Part shown: in pieces, positions 54,042 to 63,665 of the stretch
Layout: each line of letters begins with the position of its first letter
How positions within the stretch are numbered: the first letter of the stretch is position 1
Assembly: GCA_021824175.1 (NCBI GenBank)
Contig: JAKALP010000016.1
Location: 1-64,000 of the forward strand
Direction of reading: 5' to 3'
DNA: 64,000 nucleotides
Source of the DNA: Deltaproteobacteria bacterium
Lineage (GTDB): Bacteria; Desulfobacterota; Desulfobacteria; Desulfobacterales; Desulfosarcinaceae
Position numbers and translations under genes: made by a program
Notes under the pieces: generated by a model
Told to the model about the DNA's origin: nothing
The model's database searches: none
What the model saw: only the letters and a program-made list of their open reading frames with translations

Positions 54042-54260
54042 TTACTCCTCCGGCCAAATCTCGTTTTCTTTCTCCTGCACGATATAGCAGAAGCGTTCCC
54101 ATTCGAATTGCCGGTTGGTGATGGGGCAGCGCAGGCTGACCTTGAATTCGTTGGCATCCACCACCTCCCAATCTCCCTGGCGCTTGCCGCCCTTGATGCG
54201 GATCTTTTGTCCGACTTTAAAAGGATAGGGCTTGAAGATCGATACTTTGAATGTCTGCAT
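54042..54260 (-). CDS. small conserved-looking protein (72 aa), regulator partner
   Basis: A 72-residue protein of unknown function. It has the look of an SH3-like/KOW barrel: PYPFKVGQKIRIKGGKRQGDWEVVDAN, then FKVSLRCPITNRQFEWERFCYIV. AAAGGAG lies 7 bases before the ATG. Its stop abuts the start of the KaiC-XRE-cupin gene with no gap, so the two are translationally coupled. Confidence 0.8.
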   Translation of the reverse strand: MQTFKVSIFKPYPFKVGQKIRIKGGKRQGDWEVVDANEFKVSLRCPITNRQFEWERFCYIVQEKENEIWPEE

Positions 54261-54278
54261 GGGGAGCTCCTTTCGGCG

Positions 54279-54318
54279 TTAGCCCGTTTGCCCGTTAGCC
54301 CGTTTGTCCGTTTGCCCG
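54279..54318. repeat. octanucleotide repeat, TTTGCCCG type (5 units)
   Basis: Units TTAGCCCG, TTTGCCCG, TTAGCCCG, TTTGTCCG, TTTGCCCG just upstream of the 72-residue gene. Same unit as at 21933 and (complement) 22310. Confidence 0.85.
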
Positions 54319-54396
54319 TCAAACACCTTAATTTAATCAATCAGACGTTTGATCCCGCTGTTCTTTTGCGGGGTTTGCCTGTTGGTCCAATCTATG

Positions 54397-55698
54397 TCAG
54401 CCCCACAAATATCGCAACACGTAGAAATAGATTAACGCACTGGTCAACAGAGCGATGAGAGGCGTGCGCATGAGGCGGTAGATTGGAATCAGGGTGGTCT
54501 TGAAATATTCGTTGGAGACCAGTAGGCACAGATGCAGGGGGGACACCAGCACTCCCACAAAGCCCGCGGCCAGGGCCAGCATCAGATAGGGCAGCAATAA
54601 CGGCTCCTGCCCAAAGCCCTGGATCAACGAGATCAGGATGGGGAAGGTAGTGCCCACAAAGGCAATGGTGATGCCGGACACTGTTCCCACCAGCAACGGC
54701 AGCAAGATGGCGATGGGCACCAGGGGGATATGCCAGCGCAGCATCTCCTGGCTCACCTGATCCACGGCCCGGCTCTGCTCCAGGATGGCCTTGAAGAGCA
54801 GAATGGCGGTGATCATGTACACCATTTTGACGAGCGCCGGGCTTTTGATAATGGCCCAACGCTCCCTCCAAGCCATGGCATTGACTTGCCACACCCAGAC
54901 AATGGCCAGCACCAGCGCCAGGATTAATCCCAATTCTTTGGCGATGGCTTCGAAGTGCGCGGGCAGCATCCTGGAGAAAAGCAGGCCAAAGATAAAACTA
55001 AGGACGATCACGGCCCCAATGGGGGCCAGCTCTTTGAGAAACGGCCCCATGGATCTTCGCTGGCCGGCGCCCTCCGCCGCGGCTATGGCGCCTTTCAGGG
55101 GCCGGTAACCGATGAAGATCGCCACCAGGGTCAACGGCACGGTCACCGATACCAGACGCCAGAGGTCCACATTGGCCAGAGTCGTGGTCAACAAAATGCC
55201 GGGATAGAGCGGCCACCAGTACTCCCAAATGTGGCGGAACCAGTAGTTGATATAGCTCAATTGGGAAGGGGAGAGGCGATGACTTACCCCCAGATTTTTC
55301 ACCATGGGCGCGGAAAAGATGGCGCCGCCGGGCATGGGCAGCAGCCCGATGAGGGCCGGAAAGATCACCAGGTTGATTTTGGGGCGGCGGATCAGCCCCT
55401 TGAAACTGTCGAGCAGACGGGCCATTTGGCCCGATTCCTCCAGGGTGTGGCTGAGCACCAGAATGAGTGCAATGACCACGGACAAGCTAATGGTCTTGGG
55501 TTGCACCAGGGCCGCGCCGGCCGAGCGCACAATGGCCCAGGGCCCCATGCCGAAGACCAGCCCGAGCGCGACAGTCCCGCCGGCAAACGCATTGCCGAGG
55601 GACCACTTGTGCCTCATGGCCAGCAATACCAGCCCGAAAATGATTAAAATGCGCGCGATGGCCGGTATGGCCTCAATCCAGGCCGGCGACAGATTCAA
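54397..55698 (-). CDS. DUF401-family membrane transporter-like protein
   Basis: A 433-residue integral membrane protein of the DUF401 (COG1906) family with about ten to twelve helices. Characteristic segments are LVLSHTLEESGQMARLLDSFKGL, LPMPGGAIFSAPMV and FVGTTFPILISLI with GxVGVLVSPLHLCLLVSNEYF, resembling the C4-dicarboxylate/gluconate permease fold. The substrate is unknown. The start is TTG at 55698 with AGGAGG 8 bases upstream. It is monocistronic. Confidence 0.88.
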   Translation of the reverse strand: MNLSPAWIEAIPAIARILIIFGLVLLAMRHKWSLGNAFAGGTVALGLVFGMGPWAIVRSAGAALVQPKTISLSVVIALILVLSHTLEESGQMARLLDSFKGLIRRPKINLVIFPALIGLLPMPGGAIFSAPMVKNLGVSHRLSPSQLSYINYWFRHIWEYWWPLYPGILLTTTLANVDLWRLVSVTVPLTLVAIFIGYRPLKGAIAAAEGAGQRRSMGPFLKELAPIGAVIVLSFIFGLLFSRMLPAHFEAIAKELGLILALVLAIVWVWQVNAMAWRERWAIIKSPALVKMVYMITAILLFKAILEQSRAVDQVSQEMLRWHIPLVPIAILLPLLVGTVSGITIAFVGTTFPILISLIQGFGQEPLLLPYLMLALAAGFVGVLVSPLHLCLLVSNEYFKTTLIPIYRLMRTPLIALLTSALIYFYVLRYLWG

Positions 55699-56112
55699 AA
55701 CGGGTTCCTCCTGATTGGTCTTGGTTTCTCATGCAGGGGCAATGAGGTGGACTCATAATATGAAACCTGGATAGATTCAATCATATAGGGGGTGGCATCA
55801 AGTATTGACACCAGTAGCAGAGACGCTTTGTTTCGTAATGGGGGGTTGGCCGATTTTTATTAATGAGAGCATGCTATCCCGACCCATAAGGCAGTGACAT
55901 GGATCTGGCATCTAAAAATTCCGCCATAAACATTGGTCTATTTAGATATACCAAGAGATGGGTTTTCCCTGCACTGAGCGGCGGACCGCCTTGACAAATC
56001 ACGGGGCCGCCATGGTAAAACGTTCAAAAGCAAACAGGCCCGGTGATGACCAGCACCCTCGCCTTGATCTTCGCCCGCGCGGCCTAATTCACGCCAGCAG
56101 ATTGGACAAAGT
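55699..56112. other. intergenic region between divergent genes
   Basis: About 410 bases without a gene. A TTGACA occurs at 55992-55997, but no good -10 follows at the right distance. No repeat was recognised. Confidence 0.45.
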
Positions 56113-58701
56113 ATGCGTTTAACCATTTTTTGTCGCTTGATTATTGGACTTTGCGGCCTTCTCTTATTGTGGGGGTGCACTTCCGGCAAAGGTGATCCGG
56201 TTGCGCCGCCGCCTACGCCCACACCAGGCTATGCCATCACCGGCACCATCTACAGCGCGGCCAACAACCGGGTGGACGGCGATATTAACGATGACACTTC
56301 CAGTGTGGTCACCCAGGCCAACAACAGCTATAGTGCAGCCCAACAGTTGCCCAATCCAGTGGTGGTGGGCGGGTATGTCAATGTGGCCCGCCAAGGGAAA
56401 ACAGGACAATCCTACCTCAATGGCGATCCGGAAGATTACTATGCAGTTTCGCTGCATACTGGTGACACGGTACGCTTGGTGTTGCCCGATAGCACGGACA
56501 CGGACCCAGCCACAGTTCAGCTTCGGCTATATAATAATGCCCAAGCTGAGCAAGGGGCCCAGACCCTGAACAACGGCGACAATGAGTACCTTAGCGTCTC
56601 AACCGATGGCAATTACTACATTCGCATTACCGCCTCTTCCGGCGGCACCAACTATCGGCTGATCGTCGGCGCGGCCTTTCAAAGCAGCAACTTCACCTCC
56701 AATGCGGAGTTTGTGCCCGGTGATGTGCTGGTCAAATTTAAGACCACCGATCGCCAGGTCAGCGCCGTCAAAAGAACAGCCTTGGCCCAGAATTTCAGCA
56801 TGCGCGCGGTCAGTATCGGTTCCGGTCACTGGGCCCGGCTGCACACCGCCGACATGGCCGCCACCTTTGCGGGTCTTAACATCGGCGCTGCTCCCAAATC
56901 CAACAGCGCCTTGAGTGGTGCGGCGCTCACCAAGGCCCAACGCCAGGACACGTTGCGGCTGGTTCAGGCCCTCCAGGCCCACCCCGATGTGGCCTACGCC
57001 CAGCCCAACTATATCCGCAGGGCTTTTTTAATTCCCAATGACCCGCTCTTTGACCTTCAGTGGCACTATCGCTTAATTCATTTGCCCGCTGCATGGGAGG
57101 TCACCACGGGCAGCGCCAGCGTCATTGTGGCGGTCATTGATACCGGAATTCTCGCTAGCCACCCGGATCTTGTTGGCAAACAGGTACAGGGCTATGACTT
57201 TATCAGCGCCAGCGATGGTGCCGGCGACGGCAATGGGATCGACAACGACCCCACCGATCCCAACGGCGACAGCAGCTATCACGGCACCCACGTGGCCGGC
57301 ATCATCGGGGCGGCCTTTAACAACAACCGCGGCGTGGCCGGGGTAGGGGGCCAAACCATGATCATGCCCGTGCGGGTTCTGGGCGCCAATGGCGGCACGG
57401 ATGCCGACATTGCCAACGGCATCCGCTGGGCCGCAGGGCTGGATATTCTTGATAACAACGGCGCTGTTCTGGTTGCGGGAGCCAGTCCGCACGCCGACAT
57501 CATTAATATGAGCCTGGGAGGCACGGAGACCTCTAAAGTCTTGGAGGATGCAATTACTGCCGCAAGTGATGCCCATGTGATCTTGATCGCGGCCGCCGGC
57601 AATGACGGGTCGGACACGCCCGAATATCCGGCGGCCTATCCGCAAGTCATCTCGGTCAGCGCGGTGGACGCCGCGGCCCAGCCGGCCTTTTACACCAGCT
57701 TCGGGGACACCATCAGCGTGGCCGCGCCGGGGGGCGATATGTATGCGGATCTGCAGCCCGATGGCTACGCTGACGGCATTCTCAGCACCCTGGGAGACGA
57801 AACCACCGGTGCTGCCATTTACGGCTATCTTCAAGGCACCTCCATGGCCGCGCCCCATGTGGCTGGCGTGGCGGCGTTGATGAAAGCGGCTTGGCCGGCC
57901 ATGGCCGCTAACGATTTTCAGGCGTCTGTCGTAAATGGCCAGATCACGGCCCACCTTGGCACCACACCTAGGGACCGCTATTACGGCTACGGCCTCATCG
58001 ACGCCTATCAGGCCGTGGCGGCCGCAGTAGCGGCGGCCGGCGGCTCGCCGCCCGCGGCCATAATTTCCGTTACGCCCGGCGCCGTGTGGATAGATGGATT
58101 TACCAACAGCGCCCAACTGGCGGTGCGCCAGATCGGCAGCGGCAGCGTGACCTTAAATTCCGTGCAGAGCAGTCAGAATTGGTTGAGCGTAGCCCCTCCT
58201 GTTTCAGGTCCACTTGATTTGGGCCAATATACCTTAACCGTAGACCGGTCAGCTCTTTCCGGCGGCACCCATGAGGCCGTGGTCACTTTTAACTATGCTA
58301 CGAGCAATACTATCCTTGTGCCGGTGAGGGTGGAGGTGCTGCCTGATATCGCGGCTTCGGCCTCGGTTCAATATCTGCTGCTCGTCAGGGCTTCCAATGG
58401 CTCGGTCGCGGCGCGGCAGACCATTACGCCGGTCAACGGCGTCTATGCGTTTTCCTTCAGCAATATCCGGTCGGGAGAATACTACCTCATAAGCGGCTCG
58501 AATCTGGATAACGATTCCTACGTCACTGATCAGGGCGAGGCCGCGGGTGTCTACCCCCCAGGCGCAGTCAACCCTTTCAATCTGCAGTCGGACCTGAGCG
58601 GGATTACCTTTGTCACCGGTTTTTCCCAAAATCCATTCCCTTATAGCGCCGCCGCGCTGTTGAGCTCCGAGGAAGTCAAGCAGGGGAGCAACGATGAATA
58701 G
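56113..58701 (+). CDS. subtilisin-like (S8) protease lipoprotein, dentilisin-like
   Basis: An 862-residue exported serine protease. Lipobox LLLWGC (Cys17). Residues about 65-195 form a PPC-like beta domain (DYYAVSLHTGDTVRLVL). A propeptide-like segment follows (PGDVLVKFKTTDRQ). The S8 triad is complete: Asp343 (VIDTG), His390 (HGTHVAG) and Ser577 (GTSMAAPHVAG). After about 645 a BACON-like domain (VWIDGFTNSAQL... NWLSVAPP) and another beta domain end the protein. The last eight bases overlap a PrcB-like gene. It should be a surface protease. Confidence 0.9.
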   Translation: MRLTIFCRLIIGLCGLLLLWGCTSGKGDPVAPPPTPTPGYAITGTIYSAANNRVDGDINDDTSSVVTQANNSYSAAQQLPNPVVVGGYVNVARQGKTGQSYLNGDPEDYYAVSLHTGDTVRLVLPDSTDTDPATVQLRLYNNAQAEQGAQTLNNGDNEYLSVSTDGNYYIRITASSGGTNYRLIVGAAFQSSNFTSNAEFVPGDVLVKFKTTDRQVSAVKRTALAQNFSMRAVSIGSGHWARLHTADMAATFAGLNIGAAPKSNSALSGAALTKAQRQDTLRLVQALQAHPDVAYAQPNYIRRAFLIPNDPLFDLQWHYRLIHLPAAWEVTTGSASVIVAVIDTGILASHPDLVGKQVQGYDFISASDGAGDGNGIDNDPTDPNGDSSYHGTHVAGIIGAAFNNNRGVAGVGGQTMIMPVRVLGANGGTDADIANGIRWAAGLDILDNNGAVLVAGASPHADIINMSLGGTETSKVLEDAITAASDAHVILIAAAGNDGSDTPEYPAAYPQVISVSAVDAAAQPAFYTSFGDTISVAAPGGDMYADLQPDGYADGILSTLGDETTGAAIYGYLQGTSMAAPHVAGVAALMKAAWPAMAANDFQASVVNGQITAHLGTTPRDRYYGYGLIDAYQAVAAAVAAAGGSPPAAIISVTPGAVWIDGFTNSAQLAVRQIGSGSVTLNSVQSSQNWLSVAPPVSGPLDLGQYTLTVDRSALSGGTHEAVVTFNYATSNTILVPVRVEVLPDIAASASVQYLLLVRASNGSVAARQTITPVNGVYAFSFSNIRSGEYYLISGSNLDNDSYVTDQGEAAGVYPPGAVNPFNLQSDLSGITFVTGFSQNPFPYSAAALLSSEEVKQGSNDE

Positions 58702-59209
58702 AACTACTGGATGGACTCTATTTTCCGCTGTGGGAGTTTTTTTATTGACCGGTTGCCTGCTGACCAATACCGACCCGCCGGCCCGGCAGATCCCCTTGAC
58801 GGTGCTTTTCAAAAGCACTCAATGCGGCACGCGCGCTCCGGGACTCAGTGCCGAGTGGATTCACCGGCCGGAGCAAGTCACTGCCCTGACGGGCGGCGCG
58901 GCCGTGGCCAAATCCAATGAGACCCCCTTGTGGGACCCGGCCAAAGAGGGTGCCCTCTGGATCCAGATGGGGCAGCAACGCACGGGCGGCTTTCATCTGG
59001 AACTGGACCAGCCCACGGCCGCGCTCAAAAATGGCGTGGCCACCATTATTCTGCGGCGAGTGACCCCCGGCGCCAACATGTTCACCACCCAGGCGCTGAC
59101 CGCGCCCTGTCTGTTGCTTAAGATGAGCAAGGTCGGGGTTGAGACGGTAGATCTGCGCGATCAGGAGGGGGCCCAGTTGGCTATCGTCACCATCCCGGCC
59201 GATCATTGA
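58694..59209 (+). CDS. PrcB-like lipoprotein, protease partner
   Basis: A 171-residue lipoprotein (lipobox LTGC, Cys21). The C-terminal part (about 95-168) matches the PrcB C-terminal domain pattern: QRTGGFHLELDQPTAAL, RVTPGANMFTTQALTAPCLLLKM. In Treponema denticola PrcB is a subunit needed for the dentilisin (PrtP) protease complex. Here it overlaps an S8 lipoprotein protease gene by eight bases, which supports a similar pairing. Assignment from memory of the domain, not a search. Confidence 0.75.
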   Translation: MNRTTGWTLFSAVGVFLLTGCLLTNTDPPARQIPLTVLFKSTQCGTRAPGLSAEWIHRPEQVTALTGGAAVAKSNETPLWDPAKEGALWIQMGQQRTGGFHLELDQPTAALKNGVATIILRRVTPGANMFTTQALTAPCLLLKMSKVGVETVDLRDQEGAQLAIVTIPADH

Positions 59210-59242
59210 GTTTTACTTCTTTTTTATTCTCGTACTAAATCA

Positions 59243-59314
59243 AAAGGCACAAAGGCACAGAAGCACAAAGGCGCAAAGGGACTAAGGGACTGAGGGACAA
59301 AGGGACTGAGAAGT
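59243..59314. repeat. octanucleotide repeat AAAGGSAC (nine units)
   Basis: Nine consecutive eight-base units (AAAGGCAC x2, AGAAGCAC, AAAGGCGC, AAAGGGAC, TAAGGGAC, TGAGGGAC, AAAGGGAC, TGAGAAGT) between the PrcB-like and the DUF2520 genes. Confidence 0.9.
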
Positions 59315-59489
59315 ACTCTTTGTGCGAGATTTTTTGTTCTATTGCGTATGATGCACCGCTGATTTTCGGTATCAGTTTGTAGGGGGGGCGTTCCGCGTAC
59401 CAACGGCATGGCTCGTGGGAGGGCCTATCTTTTCCCTTGAAATATGGCCTTGGCCTGCACCATGATGGATGGGTAAGGAGAAACGGGCT

Positions 59490-60386
59490 ATGAAAATCGG
59501 ATTCATCGGCGCCGGCAAGGTCTCTACGGCCTTTGGCCGGTATTTGCACGGCCATGGCGTAGCGCTGAGCGGCTATTTCGACCTCGATGTCGCCAAGGCG
59601 GGCTATGCTGGCCGAGCTACCCAAAGCCAAGCGTTTCAAAACACCGCGGAGCTGGCCGCCGCCAGCGACATTATCATGATCACCACCCAGGACGATCAGA
59701 TCCAGGGAGCTTGCCGGGAACTTTGCCGCCAGAAAGCCATCCAGTCGCGCCACCTGGTGGGGCACATGAGCGGCGCCCATGCTTCTTTGATTCTTGAAGC
59801 CGCGGCCCAGCAGGGCGCGGCCATCTTCAGCCTGCATCCCATGCAGGCCTTTGCCCAGGAAGACAAAGCCCTGGCCGATCTGCTCCACACTTATTTCAGT
59901 CTGGAAGGCAATGACCCGCGCCTGAACGCCGTGGAAGCCGTGTTGGCCCAGACCGGCAACCGGCTCTTGCACATTAAACCCGAAAACAAACAACTTTACC
60001 ATTTGGCAGCCTGCATCTTTTCCAATTATCTGGTCACCTTGATGGCGGCCGGTTTGGAAGCTCTAACGCTGAGTGGCATCCAATCCCAGGAGGGGCTTCA
60101 GGCCATGCGGCCCCTGATCCAGGGGACCCTGGCCAACATCGAGCGTCTGGGCCCGGCCAAGGCCTTGACCGGCCCCATCGCCAGGGGGGATCTGTTGACC
60201 ATCCAGCATCACATCCAAGCCATGGAGACACGGCAGGCCGCCGCGCTTCAGGAGTTCTACACCTTTATGGGGTTGAAAACTCTGGATCTGGCGGTTCAAG
60301 GCGTGTTAAACGATGAAGAAAAAGCGGATGCGCTGCGACGGTTTTTAACCCTCCTCCCGCCTTCTCCCGTGCAGGGAGGAGAATAG
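59490..60386 (+). CDS. DUF2520 Rossmann protein, probable ketopantoate reductase (PanG-like)
   Basis: A 298-residue NAD(P)-binding protein. The dinucleotide motif is GFIGAGKVSTAFG at the N-terminus; the C-terminal helical part is DUF2520 (ENKQLYHLAACIFSNYLVTLMAAG, ... GPIARGD). It lies directly upstream of panB and panC, so reduction of ketopantoate to pantoate is the likely role. The Francisella PanG reductase, as I recall, belongs to this family. AAGGAG precedes ATG 59490. The last residues are coded by a Pro-rich, slightly repetitive end. Confidence 0.8.
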   Translation: MKIGFIGAGKVSTAFGRYLHGHGVALSGYFDLDVAKAGYAGRATQSQAFQNTAELAAASDIIMITTQDDQIQGACRELCRQKAIQSRHLVGHMSGAHASLILEAAAQQGAAIFSLHPMQAFAQEDKALADLLHTYFSLEGNDPRLNAVEAVLAQTGNRLLHIKPENKQLYHLAACIFSNYLVTLMAAGLEALTLSGIQSQEGLQAMRPLIQGTLANIERLGPAKALTGPIARGDLLTIQHHIQAMETRQAAALQEFYTFMGLKTLDLAVQGVLNDEEKADALRRFLTLLPPSPVQGGE

Positions 60387-60439
60387 CCGGTTAGATAGTA
60401 TCTGAACGGGAACCCGGATGCCATGAACATTTTGATAAC

Positions 60440-60516
60440 CATGAAGAGCTTGAAGAACATGAAGAGGATGTAAGCTGCTATATTGTTATATCTTCATGTT
60501 CTTCATGCCCTTCATG
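60440..60516. repeat. nonamer CATGAAGAN array forming a 26-base hairpin
   Basis: CATGAAGAG, CTTGAAGAA, CATGAAGAG and an inverted near-copy TCTTCATGTTCTTCATGCCC... across a loop of about 25 bases. Only two mismatches in the 26-base stem. Upstream of panB. Confidence 0.85.
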
Positions 60517-60585
60517 GTAGATAATAACATTAGTTATTCGGCAACTCTTCAGTCATGCACTAGACAACAAAATAGGGAGCGAGCC

Positions 60586-61419
<834 letters not shown>

Positions 61420-61474
61420 TGCTGAATTCAATTCTCCGTTGAGGCCCGACGGGGAGAAGAAGATTTATCAGTTT

Positions 61475-61538
61475 CATCCGTGTGATCCGTGTCATCCGTG
61501 GTAAAATTGGACCACGGATAGCCCGGATGGCACGGATG
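61475..61538. repeat. nonamer CATCCGTGT array forming an imperfect hairpin
   Basis: CATCCGTGT, GATCCGTGT, CATCCGTGG and, after a 10-base loop, the inverted series CCACGGATAGCCCGGATGG... ending 17 bases before panC. Confidence 0.85.
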
Positions 61539-61554
61539 GCCCATGGGATAAAAT

Positions 61555-62406
61555 ATGCAGCTCATTCACACCAAAAACAAATTGCGGACCTTTGTGCGCG
61601 AAGCGCGCGCCCAAGGCAAGACCATCGGATTTGTGCCCACCATGGGGTATTTGCATGCGGGGCACGGCTCCCTGATTCAAACGGCCCGGAAGCAAAATGA
61701 TGTGGTGGTGGTCAGCGTCTTTGTCAACCCCACCCAGTTCGGCCCCAACGAAGATTTGTCGGCTTATCCCAGGGATGCGGAAAGAGATCTTGCCCTGATG
61801 CGCACCCACGGGGCGGACGTGGCGTTCTTCCCCAACGTGGAAGAGATCTACCCCGCCGGTTTTACTACCTATGTCGAAGTCCAAGGCCCCATGACCGCCA
61901 CCCTGTGCGGCCGATCGCGGCCCGGCCATTTCCGCGGCGTGGCCACCGTGGTCACCAAGCTGTTTCACATGGCGGCGCCGGACCGGGCCTACTTCGGGCA
62001 AAAAGACGCCCAGCAAGTGGCCGTGATTCAGCAGATGACGCGTGATCTGGATTTTGACCTCCAGATTGTGGTCTGCCCGACCCTGCGCGAGCCTGACGGC
62101 CTGGCCATGAGTTCGCGCAATGTTTATCTCTCCACCGCCGAGCGAGCCCAGGCTCCCACCATATCCAAAGCGCTGTTTGAAGCCGAGGCCATGATCCAAA
62201 AAGGTGAGCGCACGGTGGCGGCCGTCAGCCAGCATATCCAGAAGAAATTGCAAACCATGCCCGGCGCCGCCATCGATTATATCAGCATCGTGGATGCCCG
62301 CACCCTGGCGGATCTTGAAACCCTGCACTCCACCGTGCTCATCGCCGTGGCCGTCAAACTGGGCCGCACGCGCCTGATCGACAACATTCGCGTGGACGTG
62401 TCCTGA
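61555..62406 (+). CDS. panC: pantothenate synthetase
   Basis: A 283-residue PanC, joining pantoate and beta-alanine with ATP. The nucleotide-binding signature FVPTMGYLHAGHGSLI (about 23-38), FGQKDAQQVAVIQQMTRDL and LREPDGLAMSSRNVYLS are all present. The N-terminal LIHTKNKLRTFVREAR helix fits the family. No panD is in the window, so beta-alanine must come from elsewhere. The start has a modest GGGAT site. Confidence 0.96.
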   Translation: MQLIHTKNKLRTFVREARAQGKTIGFVPTMGYLHAGHGSLIQTARKQNDVVVVSVFVNPTQFGPNEDLSAYPRDAERDLALMRTHGADVAFFPNVEEIYPAGFTTYVEVQGPMTATLCGRSRPGHFRGVATVVTKLFHMAAPDRAYFGQKDAQQVAVIQQMTRDLDFDLQIVVCPTLREPDGLAMSSRNVYLSTAERAQAPTISKALFEAEAMIQKGERTVAAVSQHIQKKLQTMPGAAIDYISIVDARTLADLETLHSTVLIAVAVKLGRTRLIDNIRVDVS

Positions 62407-62585
62407 GCCACCGCCGACGCTTGAAGTAAATCGCGCGCCGATGAAGAAATGCTTCGAAGAATAGACTGAAGACTGAAATTCCCCTCACCCCGACCCTCTC
62501 ACCCTTTGCACCTCTGCGCCTTTATGCCTGCAGCGAATCTACCTATTTCTTCCATCTGAATAGCATTGCGACTTCTCGGCCGGAA

Positions 62586-63665
62586 CTACCGCACCGCCTG
62601 CGATTTGGCCGCCGCGGCCACCATGAACTCATTGACGACCATGGAGGCGGGGACAATGGTCACACTGGATTGCAAGGAGGGAACAAATTCTTTGAGCACC
62701 TGGTAGGTGACTTGGTGAGGATGGCCGATGGCGATGGCATACCCTTGTTGCTGGGCGCGATGAATCAGTCGCTGTAATTGGGAGCGCACAAATGCTTCAC
62801 TCTCCACATGGTCCAGGAAGATATCGCGCTCGGCAAACGGCAGATGCAGCAACTGAGCCGAAGATTCGGCTACGGTTTCAGCCGTGGTGCGGCTGTCGAT
62901 GTAGTAAAGTCCCCGCTTTTTGAGGATGGAAAAGATCTGGCGCATCTGCTCGGAGGAAGTGGAGATGCGCGAGCCCATGTGGTTGTTCACTCCTTTCAAC
63001 CCTGGGAACTGATCGATATCTTGATTGAGCTGGGTGATCAATTCGTCCGGCCCCATGGCGCTTAGCAGAGCCCCTGGACCGGGTTTGACATTCGGGTATT
63101 CATTGGGTTCCATGGGCAGGTGCAGCATGATCTCAAAGCCCTGGGCGCGGGCCTGATCCAAAATGGCGCGACTGAAGGTGCCAAAGGGCAGCATGGAAAA
63201 GGTCAAGGGTATATCCAGGGCCATGAGTTCTTCGGCCATCTGGCGGTCATACCCAATATCATCGATGACGATGGCGACCAAAGGCTTTCGCTGTCCCGGC
63301 AGTTGCGGCAAAGGGACCAACGGCTTGGTGGGCAGATCCTCCTTGGCCGGGACTTCATACACTGGCTTGTGCTGAGGTTCGGCCAAGGGGGCGGGTGCCG
63401 TCGGTTTTTTGCTCTCAGGCTTGCGGACCGGCGCTTGCATTTCACGCCGAGGTTCGGTCAAATGGCTGTCCGGCCGGATGGCCGCGCTGCTGTGGCGTTT
63501 GGGCCGGCTTAAAAGAAGATCAGCCAGCAGCCCCACCCCCAATACCAATACAAGCAGGATGGCGATGCTGCTGATGACCTTGATGATCTGCAGCGAAAGG
63601 TCCTGATTTTTTTTGGCGGTGCGCTTCTTGGTGACCCGTTTAGTTTTGGTGCGCGCTTTAGCCAT
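62586..63665 (-). CDS. divergent polysaccharide deacetylase (YibQ-like)
   Basis: A 359-residue protein. A Lys/Arg-rich N-terminus and one membrane helix (about 27-50) are followed by a Pro-rich linker. A divergent polysaccharide deacetylase domain begins at about 126 (LVAIVIDDIGYDRQMAEELMALDIPLTFSMLPF). Other family marks are MLHLPMEP, GVNNHMGSRIS, YYIDSRTTAET and AIGHPHQVT. It probably acts on peptidoglycan or an exopolysaccharide near the membrane. Its start overlaps the end of the ctp gene by eight bases, matching the common Ctp-YibQ gene pairing. Confidence 0.88.
   Translation of the reverse strand: MAKARTKTKRVTKKRTAKKNQDLSLQIIKVISSIAILLVLVLGVGLLADLLLSRPKRHSSAAIRPDSHLTEPRREMQAPVRKPESKKPTAPAPLAEPQHKPVYEVPAKEDLPTKPLVPLPQLPGQRKPLVAIVIDDIGYDRQMAEELMALDIPLTFSMLPFGTFSRAILDQARAQGFEIMLHLPMEPNEYPNVKPGPGALLSAMGPDELITQLNQDIDQFPGLKGVNNHMGSRISTSSEQMRQIFSILKKRGLYYIDSRTTAETVAESSAQLLHLPFAERDIFLDHVESEAFVRSQLQRLIHRAQQQGYAIAIGHPHQVTYQVLKEFVPSLQSSVTIVPASMVVNEFMVAAAAKSQAVR

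Noticed and set aside
53247-54458. Plus-strand open frame of 403 codons
   Set aside because: It lies opposite the KaiC-XRE-cupin and 72-residue genes, which carry recognisable domains and ribosome sites.
57073-58116. Minus-strand open frame of 347 codons
   Set aside because: Antisense of the subtilisin catalytic domain; Gly/Arg/His-rich and without homologous features.
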